64,000 bases of DNA, from NCBI RefSeq assembly GCF_003019675.1, contig NZ_CP028105.1:636282-700281 (forward strand), written 5' to 3'. Shown here one piece after another: positions 16,212 to 24,933 of the stretch (position 1 is the stretch's first letter; each line of letters opens with the position of its first letter). Made by a program: the position numbers and the translations under genes. The stretch is from Fusobacterium ulcerans (GTDB lineage: Bacteria > Fusobacteriota > Fusobacteriia > Fusobacteriales > Fusobacteriaceae). A model generated the notes under the pieces. It saw only the letters and a program-made list of their open reading frames with translations, was not told the origin of the DNA and made no database searches.

Positions 16212-17729
16212 TTATTTAATTTTTTTTATCTTTGTTAAAACATGATGTCCATTTGGTCTGAATATAAAGTTAGTTATATTTTTTCTCATTCCTACTAACT
16301 CGTTTTTTCTAAGAATAGGTATCAATGGAAGATCTTCTTCCAATATAGCTTGAGCTTCTCTATAGATTTCAGCTCTCTTATCCATATCAGTTTCAAGTCT
16401 GCCTTGTTCTGCTAATTTATCATATTCAGGATTGCTGTAAAAACTTCTGTTTCCAGCTGCTCCTCTTGCATCTGTGTGATAAAGTGGATATAAGACAATA
16501 TCAGAGTCATTAGTTCCTGGGAACCATCCACCTAAAATCAATTCATGTTGTCCAATAGCACTCTTTTCAAGATAAGTTCCCCATTCAACTGGCTCTATTA
16601 TCAAATCTATTCCTAACTCTTTTAAGTTAGCCTGTATAATCTGAGCAGTCTGAATGTTGGCTGGAGTAGAATCTGTCATTATTTTCATCTCTTTAGGAAT
16701 ATCTCCAACTTTGTTTAAAAGTTCTTTTGCTTTATCTAAATTCAAGCTGATATCCCCTGTTGGTTTTCCTCCTATCATGTTAGGACTTACCATAGAAGTA
16801 GCCGGCTCTCCTGCATTGTCATAAACAGCACTCAATATTCCTTCTCTGTCTAAAACATTATTTACAGCCTGTCTAAATTCTTTTTTATTAAATGGAGCTT
16901 TTTCAGTATTAAATCCTACATATTCAGTTCTCATAGAAGGTCTGTTTACTAGAGTAAGATCTTTATTTTCCTCTACAAATTTTATGTCAGATGGACTAAG
17001 ATTATATGCTATATCCACTTCTCCAGTTTCAAGAGCTATAAGTCTGTTGTTCCCTTCAGGTATAACTTTAAATACAAGCTCATCTATTTCAGGTTTTCCC
17101 ATAAAGCTATCCTCAAATGGCTCAAATCTTAATACATCTCCACTATTCCAATAAGTAAGTCTGAAAGGTCCTGTTCCATTTGGATTTACAGCTATTTCAC
17201 TTTCTCCTCTTTTCAATGTATCCTCTTTATTTATTATTCCACAAAGAGAAAGAGTCATATTATACAGCAATGGCGAAAATTCACTAGATAAAAGTACTCT
17301 CACATGAGTATCATCCACTATTTCAACACCACTTATTTTTTCTAAAAGTATACGAGTTCCAGCTTTTTCTCTCATTCTTTCCACAGAAAAAGCTACATCT
17401 TCCACTGTAAGTTCAGCACCATTATGAAATTTTATTCCTTTTTTTATAGTAAAAAGAATAGATTTTGGATTTTCAAATTCCCATTTTTCTGCTATTTCAG
17501 GAATAAGATTTCCTTCATCATCTACAGCTAAAAGAGTATTGAATACCTGTCTTGCTACAGTCATAGATGCTACCTGATTAGCAAGAGGCGGATCTAAAGT
17601 TTTAGGTTTTGCTGCCTGAGCTACAGTTACAGTTACCTTTTCATTTTTAGTCTCCTTCTTTTCCTCAGTTTTTCCTCCACATCCCAATAAAAATAGTGAT
17701 AATGTTAATGCTGCTATCTTTTTTATCAT
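16212..17729 (-). CDS. ABC transporter substrate-binding lipoprotein (family 5, peptide-type)
   Basis: 505 residues. The signal peptide ends in a lipobox (LFLLGC, Cys about residue 17), so the mature protein is lipid-anchored. The SBP_bac_5 fold follows (KFHNG, GTGPF, RVIPEGNNR, EWGTYLEK), the DppA/OppA/GsiB class binding di- or oligopeptides or glutathione-like ligands. It is related to the two proteins at 52-56 kb, but those are soluble. No permease or ATPase genes are adjacent, so it probably works with a transporter encoded elsewhere. Ribosome site TTGGAGG. Confidence 0.88.
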   Translation of the reverse strand: MIKKIAALTLSLFLLGCGGKTEEKKETKNEKVTVTVAQAAKPKTLDPPLANQVASMTVARQVFNTLLAVDDEGNLIPEIAEKWEFENPKSILFTIKKGIKFHNGAELTVEDVAFSVERMREKAGTRILLEKISGVEIVDDTHVRVLLSSEFSPLLYNMTLSLCGIINKEDTLKRGESEIAVNPNGTGPFRLTYWNSGDVLRFEPFEDSFMGKPEIDELVFKVIPEGNNRLIALETGEVDIAYNLSPSDIKFVEENKDLTLVNRPSMRTEYVGFNTEKAPFNKKEFRQAVNNVLDREGILSAVYDNAGEPATSMVSPNMIGGKPTGDISLNLDKAKELLNKVGDIPKEMKIMTDSTPANIQTAQIIQANLKELGIDLIIEPVEWGTYLEKSAIGQHELILGGWFPGTNDSDIVLYPLYHTDARGAAGNRSFYSNPEYDKLAEQGRLETDMDKRAEIYREAQAILEEDLPLIPILRKNELVGMRKNITNFIFRPNGHHVLTKIKKIK

Positions 17730-17799
17730 ATCTTTCCTCCAAGATTTTTTTTATATATCTCTTTATCTTCTACCATTTTTATTCATTTCTGTCCAGATT

Positions 17800-20700
17800 T
17801 TATTTTACATACAATAATTTTAATATCTCTTTTTTACTCAAAACACTCAACTCTTCATTTTGATCTAATATTTCTCTTATTAATTCTTCTTTTCCCTCTT
17901 TTATCGTATTTATTTTTTCCTCAATAGTTCCCTTAGCTACCATTTTAAAAACATTTACATTCTTTTTTTGTCCTAATCTATAAGCTCTGGCAGTAGCCTG
18001 ATCTTCAACTGAGCTATTCCACCATGGATCAAAATGTATTACAGTATCTGCTCCAGTAATATTGAGACCGCTTCCTCCAGCTTTTAACGAGATAATAAAC
18101 ACATCTTCATTTCCCGAATTAAAGTTTTCTACTAATTCTATTCTTTCTTTTGCTTTTGTTTTACCATCTAAATATAAATATGTCATATTTTCAGGCATAT
18201 TTTTTTTAATTATTTCCAGCATTTCAGTAAATTGAGAAAACACTAATACCCTGTGTCCTCCACTTTTACATTCTTCTAAAAGCTCCAATAGTGCTTCTAA
18301 TTTTGAACTTTTACCACTATAGTCTTCTAAAAAAAGTTGCGGATGATTGCACAACTGTCTCAATCTTGTAATGTAGAGAAATATTTTCAATGAATTTTTT
18401 TCACTAGCAATTTCTCTTTTATATTTTTTTAAATAAGCTAGATAAAGCTTTTTTTCCTCTGTTCCTAATTCAACAATAATATCAGTTTCAATCTTATCTG
18501 GCAGTTCACTGAGGACCTCTCTTTTTAGTCTTCTCAAAATAAACGGCGCTATTACTTCTTTTAAACTTTTTAAGTCATTCCTATATTGCCTTTTAAATTT
18601 TATATGTTTCCCTAAATATCCAGGAAAAACAAAATCAAAAATACTCCACAATTCCAAAGCATTATTTTCTATTGGAGTTCCTGTTAAAGCTATTCTTATA
18701 TCTGCTTTTATTTCTTTTACACAACTAGCAGTTTTAGACATATAGTTTTTTATATTCTGAGCTTCATCAATTACCAATGTGTCAATAGAAATATCCTTAT
18801 AGAAATCCATATCTTTATTTAAAAAACCATATGTACTTATGAGAATATCTCCAGGTTTAGAATTTTCTATTTTTCTTTTTCTTGCTGCTATTTCCCCTTC
18901 TATAATCTTTACAGAAAGATGTGGAGCAAATTTTTTAAACTCATTTCTCCAGTTGTACATAAGAGCCTTTGGTGCTATTACGAGTTTTAAGCCTTTTTGT
19001 TCTTCTATTGCAGAAAAATATGATATTATCTGTAAAGTTTTTCCAAGCCCCATATCATCTGCTAATATACCTCCCATTCCTAATTCCCTTAAGAATAAAA
19101 GCCACTGTAGCCCTAGTTTTTGATATTCTCTTAATATTGGAAAGTTTTTGTCTATGTCTGGATTATTATTTTTTTCCTTACACTGTATAATTTTTTTATA
19201 GACAGTTTCAAGATTTTTTGTCTTCTCCATGCTAGTCAACCTATTTAAAAATTTTGCTAAAAAGTATCCATAATTTCTTTCTCTTTTTATTTTTCCTGAA
19301 AGTATCTCATCCCTTTTTGCTTCGGTTTTTTCCAACAATTCTGAAAATTCTTCCATATTCTTATTTTCTCCTAAAAAAAGTATATCTCCATTTTTAAGAA
19401 TATAGTATTTTTTCTTTTCTTTAACAGCTTTTAATACACCTAAAATTTCTTCTTTTGCAATTCCATCTATTTCAAAGTTTATTTCAAAAAGATCAGTTAT
19501 TTTAGTTGACGCACAATAACTTACTGTTTCATATTTTCTTAATTTAAAATCTTTTGAATAAAAGATTTTATATTTCATATTTAGCTTAGGAATACCTTCT
19601 TTTACAAAAAGATAAATTTTATCATGATTATCTAAGACATATTTTTCATTGTCTTTAAAAAATCTATAATTTTCTAATATTTTAACAATGTCTTTTGTTT
19701 CTATTTCTTTATCTGATTCTTTATCTAAAATAATAAGTTTATCTATGTTTTTCTTTTCTTTTCCATCATATAATTTTTTTATAGTTAGTTCTATTCCTTT
19801 TTTTGCATTTGAATCTATAAATATTCCAATATCCATTAGCTTAGGTTTATATACTCTTTCTTTTAATCTTTTGCTTATATTTACTTTAGCGAATCTTGAT
19901 ATTTTATTCACTATATCTTTCAAGTGCTCTTCCTTTAAACTTAAATTCCAATTTTTCAATTTCATTATTCTTTCAAATTCTCTGAATTCTTCCAATTTTT
20001 CTGGAGATACCTTGTATATTTTCACATCAATAATATCTCTATACCCAATATAACTATATCCCATGCTCAGATATTTTATAGGTTCTGAAAAAGTTATATT
20101 GATTTTTTCATTATAATAATCTAAATCAACTTTTATAAGTTTTTCTAACTTTTCTTTTTTAATATTTATTTGTTCATTCTTTTCTAATATATTAAGAAGT
20201 CTTTCAGCAGATTTTTTTCTTTCAAATATTTTCTCGATAGAAAACTCTTCCCTTTGATTATTAGAAGTATAAAATTCATAAATTTCTTTTAATGAATCAA
20301 GAAATTCCTTTTCCCAACCAATGAAATATTCTCTTTGAGGATCATACGTATACAATGCTCCAAATCTCATAGAATTTTCTTCATAATTTTCTAAGAATTC
20401 TGAAATCTTCTCATTAAGTTTATATTTTCTTCCACCTATCAAGAGTGTTAAATCTATATCAACACTTGATTCAGTATCATTTTTATTAACTATCCATAAG
20501 TCAGCATCTAAACCGATTTTTTCTTTAGGTGCCTTTTCTTTTCTAAAGTATTCTATTATTTCTCTTTCTTTTTCTGTTTCTAATCCCTCTAAAAAATTAT
20601 TTCCTTCAAATGCCATAGCTACTATATGTTTACATATACTTTTATTTAAATTATAGTAAATACAATTACAATGGTAATCCATAAGTTCATCTTTAGTAAA

Positions 20701-20892
20701 GTTAATGCTGGGCTTGTATACATCTACACTTCCATTGAATTTTCCTTCCATCTCAAATATAGTTTTACCTTTTTTTTGAGTTTTTTCTATTCGGTAATCA
20801 AGGAGCTGCTTATTATCATAGCAATCTCTTCCTTTATCAATTATCTTTTCATTTTTAGTTTTTCTGAATACATTCAGTAAGAATCTTGCCAC
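17800..20892 (-). CDS. SWIM zinc-finger SNF2-family helicase-like ATPase
   Basis: 1030 residues. The N-terminal SWIM finger has C75-x-C77...C87-x-H89. A long helical middle region of unknown role (about 100-580) precedes the SNF2 ATPase: Walker A DMGLGKT near 612, DEAQ near 710, and a Helicase_C half from about 860 to 1000 with GGSGLN and the ARAYRLGQ motif VI. Such proteins are ATP-driven DNA translocases acting on chromatin-like or nucleoprotein targets; the bacterial role is unclear. The start is GTG without a clear ribosome site, and no in-frame ATG lies upstream. Another SWIM protein lies 2 kb away. Confidence 0.9.
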   Translation of the reverse strand: MARFLLNVFRKTKNEKIIDKGRDCYDNKQLLDYRIEKTQKKGKTIFEMEGKFNGSVDVYKPSINFTKDELMDYHCNCIYYNLNKSICKHIVAMAFEGNNFLEGLETEKEREIIEYFRKEKAPKEKIGLDADLWIVNKNDTESSVDIDLTLLIGGRKYKLNEKISEFLENYEENSMRFGALYTYDPQREYFIGWEKEFLDSLKEIYEFYTSNNQREEFSIEKIFERKKSAERLLNILEKNEQINIKKEKLEKLIKVDLDYYNEKINITFSEPIKYLSMGYSYIGYRDIIDVKIYKVSPEKLEEFREFERIMKLKNWNLSLKEEHLKDIVNKISRFAKVNISKRLKERVYKPKLMDIGIFIDSNAKKGIELTIKKLYDGKEKKNIDKLIILDKESDKEIETKDIVKILENYRFFKDNEKYVLDNHDKIYLFVKEGIPKLNMKYKIFYSKDFKLRKYETVSYCASTKITDLFEINFEIDGIAKEEILGVLKAVKEKKKYYILKNGDILFLGENKNMEEFSELLEKTEAKRDEILSGKIKRERNYGYFLAKFLNRLTSMEKTKNLETVYKKIIQCKEKNNNPDIDKNFPILREYQKLGLQWLLFLRELGMGGILADDMGLGKTLQIISYFSAIEEQKGLKLVIAPKALMYNWRNEFKKFAPHLSVKIIEGEIAARKRKIENSKPGDILISTYGFLNKDMDFYKDISIDTLVIDEAQNIKNYMSKTASCVKEIKADIRIALTGTPIENNALELWSIFDFVFPGYLGKHIKFKRQYRNDLKSLKEVIAPFILRRLKREVLSELPDKIETDIIVELGTEEKKLYLAYLKKYKREIASEKNSLKIFLYITRLRQLCNHPQLFLEDYSGKSSKLEALLELLEECKSGGHRVLVFSQFTEMLEIIKKNMPENMTYLYLDGKTKAKERIELVENFNSGNEDVFIISLKAGGSGLNITGADTVIHFDPWWNSSVEDQATARAYRLGQKKNVNVFKMVAKGTIEEKINTIKEGKEELIREILDQNEELSVLSKKEILKLLYVK

Positions 20893-20965
20893 TTTATATT
20901 TAGAATCTTTTTATATTAAAACAGATTCTATCCTCCTTCATATTAATTTATCTACATCTAACCAC

Positions 20966-21001
20966 AAAGAACAGAATCAAAATAATTCAATTCTGTTCTT
21001 T
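20966..21001. terminator. Perfect 12-bp hairpin between SNF2 and DUF2085 genes
   Basis: AAAGAACAGAAT (20966-20977) pairs with ATTCTGTTCTTT (20990-21001). It is placed to end the DUF2085 transcript, but the T run on the minus strand is short. Confidence 0.6.
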
Positions 21002-21014
21002 AAATTAAAATTTT

Positions 21015-21386
21015 TTATTGAATAAAAATATATTTTTTCAGAAAAATAATAGCTAATTTCACCATTGTTCTATGAAAGTATATAAAAATAAATATAGTTC
21101 CCATGCCAAACAAAATTCCTGTAATAATTCTTCTAATATTATTACTTTCTTTTATTCCTAATGATTGTATTACACCATCAGCTATTAAAGGAAGAAGGAT
21201 TGAGATAGTAATATATCCCTGTGGAACTTCTGATAAAATACCATATATTATTCCAAGCACCCATCCTAAAAGTATTCCTGTACATCTTGCACATATAGGA
21301 AATTGCTCTCCTTTGAAGTAAAAACTTCTCTCTGGTCTCGAATGACACATAAACAGTATTTTTAAAAATTTTCCTGCTTTATGCAT
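21015..21386 (-). CDS. DUF2085 membrane protein
   Basis: 123 residues. The pattern MCHSRPERSFYFKGEQFPICARCTG near residues 13-37 (Cys and His likely metal or redox ligands) is the DUF2085 signature. Three membrane helices follow. Members are small inner-membrane proteins of unknown function. The ATG overlaps the stop of the preceding 91-aa gene (TAATG), indicating translational coupling. Confidence 0.75.
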   Translation of the reverse strand: MHKAGKFLKILFMCHSRPERSFYFKGEQFPICARCTGILLGWVLGIIYGILSEVPQGYITISILLPLIADGVIQSLGIKESNNIRRIITGILFGMGTIFIFIYFHRTMVKLAIIFLKKYIFIQ

Positions 21387-21661
21387 TAGCTTGTTGTAGC
21401 AATAGTCATTCCTATAATAAAAACAAGAAATATAAAATAAATAACAACAAATACTGCTCCTATAATTGCACTGACCAAAGCTCCTATTCCTACTGCTTTT
21501 GCTGTTTTAGGTTTTTCATCTCTCCATACCAGCCATAATATTAAACCAACTATTGGAATACAAAAACCTAGACATCCCCAGGCAAATCCTCCTCTATCTT
21601 GATCTTTTCTCTGAATTTTTACTTCTTCTACTATCTCTAATTCATCTTTGTTCTCATCCAT
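21386..21661 (-). CDS. Small two-helix membrane protein
   Basis: 91 residues. A charged N-terminal tail (1-24) is followed by a Gly-rich first helix (about 26-45), a short loop with WRDEKPKTAK, and a second helix (about 55-85). This resembles TM2- or DUF4190-like two-helix proteins, but I cannot assign a family. Coupled to the DUF2085 gene. Ribosome site GGGGGA. Confidence 0.65.
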   Translation of the reverse strand: MDENKDELEIVEEVKIQRKDQDRGGFAWGCLGFCIPIVGLILWLVWRDEKPKTAKAVGIGALVSAIIGAVFVVIYFIFLVFIIGMTIATTS

Positions 21662-21856
21662 TATTATGTATCCCCCTTGGTGCTCTAATGTAGTTATATT
21701 TTAACACAGCTATTTAAGTATTTCCAGATTATTTCCTCTTTTTCTTCAAATTTACTACTTTAATATTTATATTTTTGAAAAAATTCTTTTTATAGTTGTG
21801 TTTATAAAAGAAATTGCTGTTTTATTTAATAAAATGTGAAATAAAATTATACTTTT

Positions 21857-22147
21857 TTAAGAAATCATATCTTTAGCATTTTGAATATAAAATTCTAATT
21901 TACAAAATATATCTGTAGCTATTTTCACATCATATTCGAAACTATTTCTTCTTTTATTAAGTTCATTTTTTAAATCATTTATAAGCTCTCCTGCTCTATC
22001 CATTCCCGTTTTCCTGCATAAATTTTCTATTTGTTCAAGTTTTTCAAAAGTTGCAGGCTGCACTGTATGAAAACCACTTAGAAAAATATCATTCATAATA
22101 TTTTCTGTATCATTTATTATTGTTTCTACAACATTACTATTTTTCAT
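21857..22147 (-). CDS. Small helical protein at the end of the yeh-like operon
   Basis: 96 residues, predicted all-helical with two amphipathic helices and two Cys (FCKLEF and NLCRKTG). I recognise no family. It starts 12 bases after the SWIM gene with AGGTGAAAAG as ribosome site, so it is in the same operon; E. coli yehQ has no such neighbour as far as I recall. Its size and position suggest an accessory or regulatory partner, without direct evidence. Confidence 0.65.
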   Translation of the reverse strand: MKNSNVVETIINDTENIMNDIFLSGFHTVQPATFEKLEQIENLCRKTGMDRAGELINDLKNELNKRRNSFEYDVKIATDIFCKLEFYIQNAKDMIS

Positions 22148-22159
22148 CTTTTCACCTGC

Positions 22160-23848
22160 TTAAAAAAATATATTTTTTATCTGACCACTCTGCATTCCAC
22201 TTAAAAATCTTCCATTCATTATACCGTTTTTTTCACTAATACTTCCAAGTATATATTCAAAATAAAGTCCTGTTTTATTTTTTTCAAAATATTTTATAGC
22301 ATTTTCCGACACAGAACTATATTTTATATCAAATGTTATAATATTGCCATTTGAATCACAAGAATCAAATTTAAGCTTCTGCTCTATTTTATCATATTCT
22401 ATATTTTTTATCTCTTCTGCTTTTATTAAAAATATATTTTTAGTTGCTGAATATGGTTCAAAATACTTAAATTTGTGTTTTCTTAACTCTTCTCCTATGA
22501 AAGAGTAATCAGAAACTGCTATTTCCTGTACATCCTCTTCTGAAGTTTTTCCTTTTATACTGCAAACTGTAGATTTTGCAGAAGATACTTTTCCAGTAGA
22601 TAATTTTGCATCTCTTAAAGTCATTTTTGACATGGATACTTCTTTGAAAGAAAGATCGTTTGACCATACCTGTCCCATATTGTACAAAGTCCCCAATTGT
22701 GAACTATTTTCATAAGGTCTGAGAGTGCTCATAGATAAAATAGTTTTTATATCCTTACAATAAAAATAAGCTGTTACTAAAAGATCATTTCTTTTAGTCA
22801 GTCCTCCAGAAGCTCCCAATCCCATTAATTCAATGTTATCAAGATTAAATTTCTCTTCCTGTCTCTGTCCTGCCAGCATCAGTTTCTTTCTGTTATTTTC
22901 TGTCACAAGAAGAGCTGATGTCCTATTATAGACAGAACATAATATATGCATCAATCTTTTATTAGAAAAAGATATATTTTTAGAAAAATAAAATCCCAGT
23001 TCACTTGAAAGATTTTTTAATTCATCTGCTGCTGCAAAAAATTTTATTCCATAAGTCTGTATATAGAATTTTTCTGCCTGGCTTATTTCATTTCCAGTTA
23101 ATCCAGATATTCCTCTATCAAATATAGAACTTATAAAAAGATGGAGATTTTGTATAATTTCTCTCTCCTTTTCTCCTATTTCTATTTTATCATACTCTGT
23201 GTCTTCCTCTGTTATTTTTCCTTCCTTTATCAAGTAAGATATCAGAGCATATGCTTTATGTGAACATATTCCTTTTTCTTTACAAGAACACATAGCATTT
23301 TCTATAGAGTTTTCCTTTGGAAAATATACTTTTACACTTTGACTGGCAATAGATACAGTAAGCATATCTCCATATTCAAACACTGCTTCATTTCTTATAA
23401 AAATTGAATTGATAAGAGAATTATAATTTTTCTTTCCAACTAGTTCTAATACCTTTTCTCCAGTAAGTTTTTTTAATTCCTCATAGAATACTGTTTCATC
23501 AATTTCTTCTTTTGCCTCTTCTTTTATCTCTTCAGCTCCATCTTGATTATTATCATAGAATTCCTTTAAATAAAGGAGAGCCATTACAATATGTTTACAG
23601 ATGCTGGAAGATGGACATGTACATTTACTGTTTTGAATATTTACATTTAACTCCACCACTGCATCTTCTATTTTTACTTCTATGAGCCCAGTATCTTTTA
23701 CTGCCAATGAAATATTCTCTCTGGCTTTTTCCAAATCTTTTATAGAACGTTTATATATTCCTTTATTTGAAATGCTCACTATAAATTCTTCATTAATAAA
23801 AGGAAGAAAAGATTTTATTTCATTTATAATACTATTTTTGCTATCCAT
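22160..23848 (-). CDS. SWIM zinc-finger protein (YehQ-like)
   Basis: 562 residues. There are two SWIM-type zinc motifs: C76-x-C78...C84-x-H86, and a second CSCKEKGICSH near residue 187. A third motif is not visible. The C-terminal half has no known domain. The yehQ product of E. coli, the last gene of the yehI-yehQ cluster, is also a SWIM protein. The start overlaps the VWA gene by 25 bases, so translation is coupled. SWIM fingers bind nucleic acid or protein; the role here is unknown. Confidence 0.8.
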   Translation of the reverse strand: MDSKNSIINEIKSFLPFINEEFIVSISNKGIYKRSIKDLEKARENISLAVKDTGLIEVKIEDAVVELNVNIQNSKCTCPSSSICKHIVMALLYLKEFYDNNQDGAEEIKEEAKEEIDETVFYEELKKLTGEKVLELVGKKNYNSLINSIFIRNEAVFEYGDMLTVSIASQSVKVYFPKENSIENAMCSCKEKGICSHKAYALISYLIKEGKITEEDTEYDKIEIGEKEREIIQNLHLFISSIFDRGISGLTGNEISQAEKFYIQTYGIKFFAAADELKNLSSELGFYFSKNISFSNKRLMHILCSVYNRTSALLVTENNRKKLMLAGQRQEEKFNLDNIELMGLGASGGLTKRNDLLVTAYFYCKDIKTILSMSTLRPYENSSQLGTLYNMGQVWSNDLSFKEVSMSKMTLRDAKLSTGKVSSAKSTVCSIKGKTSEEDVQEIAVSDYSFIGEELRKHKFKYFEPYSATKNIFLIKAEEIKNIEYDKIEQKLKFDSCDSNGNIITFDIKYSSVSENAIKYFEKNKTGLYFEYILGSISEKNGIMNGRFLSGMQSGQIKNIFF

Positions 23849-24933
23849 TGTGCCAACTCCTTTGGTGTGATAGCTGCCACATCAGCACCTAGATTTGCCA
23901 TTTTCTGAGCAGCATTTTTATCATAACTTCCCTGAGCACTGTAATCCAAAGCAGGAAGTACAAACATTCTCGCTCCAGTTTCTATGATATCAAATACTCT
24001 TTTGTACATCTGTCTATAATCATACCCATCATAGAGGTCACTTACTAATACAACAATAGTTTTTTGAGGCTGTGTTATTTTAGAAGCAGCATAATCAAGT
24101 GCCTTTGAAATATCTGTTCCTCCTCCTAGCTGTACACTGAGAAGAGTTTCTACTGGGTCGCTTACATAATCAGTAAGATCTACTACATTTGTATCAAAGA
24201 CTATGAGCTTTGTATCTATCATAGATAATTTAGAAAATATTCCAGCCATAACAGCACTATATATTACAGAGGAAACCATACTTCCACTCTGATCCACTAC
24301 TATTATTATATGATATTCATTCTGCTTTTTTATACGAGAAGAAAAATACAATCTTGATGGAACAAGAACTTTTCTTTCTACATCATAATTTTTTAAATTT
24401 CTTCTTACAGTTTTTTTAAAATCAAAATTTCTCATTGTACGAAGTACTCCACTTTTATATGGATTTTTCTTTCCATGAAAAGCTTCAATTATCTCTTTTC
24501 TTAATTTCTCCTCTATCTCTTTTACTACTTCTCCTATTATGTTTCTAGCAGTCTGAAGCACCTGAGGGCTCATCATTCTTTTAAAAGCCAATATATTTTT
24601 TAATAATTCCATATCTGGCTGCATCTGTTTAAGAATTTTTTCATCAGTAAGAAGTTCTGTCAATTTATATTTAGAAATTGCCTGTTTCTGCATTATTTCC
24701 ACTGTCTCTTCTGGAAAGAGCTCTCTCACTTTTCCTATCCATTCTGGAACAGTAAGGCTTGAACCGCCTCTTCCTCCCTCTTTACGTATTCCTTGTTCTT
24801 CTGAATATTCCCTTGAGTAAAGAAAGTCAAGAACAGAATCCATACTGGCATATTGAGGGTCAAGACTCATACTATCCTGAGCAAATTCTCCCAGAACAAG
24901 CCTCCACTTATTCAGTGTCTTTTTATCTTCCAT
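23824..24933 (-). CDS. VWA-domain protein (YehP/CoxE-like)
   Basis: 369 residues from the ATG after GGGGGAG; an ATG 30 bases earlier is less well supported. The N-terminal half is helical. The VWA domain begins near residue 205 with a complete MIDAS (DQSGSM; a distal Thr in LGGGTDIS; Asp in VVLVSDLYDG), so Mg-dependent partner binding should be possible. VWA proteins next to MoxR ATPases usually act as a pair, the VWA presenting a substrate to the AAA+ ring. It overlaps DUF5682 by 11 bases. Confidence 0.85.
   Translation of the reverse strand: MEDKKTLNKWRLVLGEFAQDSMSLDPQYASMDSVLDFLYSREYSEEQGIRKEGGRGGSSLTVPEWIGKVRELFPEETVEIMQKQAISKYKLTELLTDEKILKQMQPDMELLKNILAFKRMMSPQVLQTARNIIGEVVKEIEEKLRKEIIEAFHGKKNPYKSGVLRTMRNFDFKKTVRRNLKNYDVERKVLVPSRLYFSSRIKKQNEYHIIIVVDQSGSMVSSVIYSAVMAGIFSKLSMIDTKLIVFDTNVVDLTDYVSDPVETLLSVQLGGGTDISKALDYAASKITQPQKTIVVLVSDLYDGYDYRQMYKRVFDIIETGARMFVLPALDYSAQGSYDKNAAQKMANLGADVAAITPKELAQWIAKIVL

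Noticed and set aside
19688-20053. 121-codon plus-strand ORF inside the SNF2 gene
   Set aside because: Shadow of the Lys-rich SNF2 middle region; Ser/Phe/Ile composition only.
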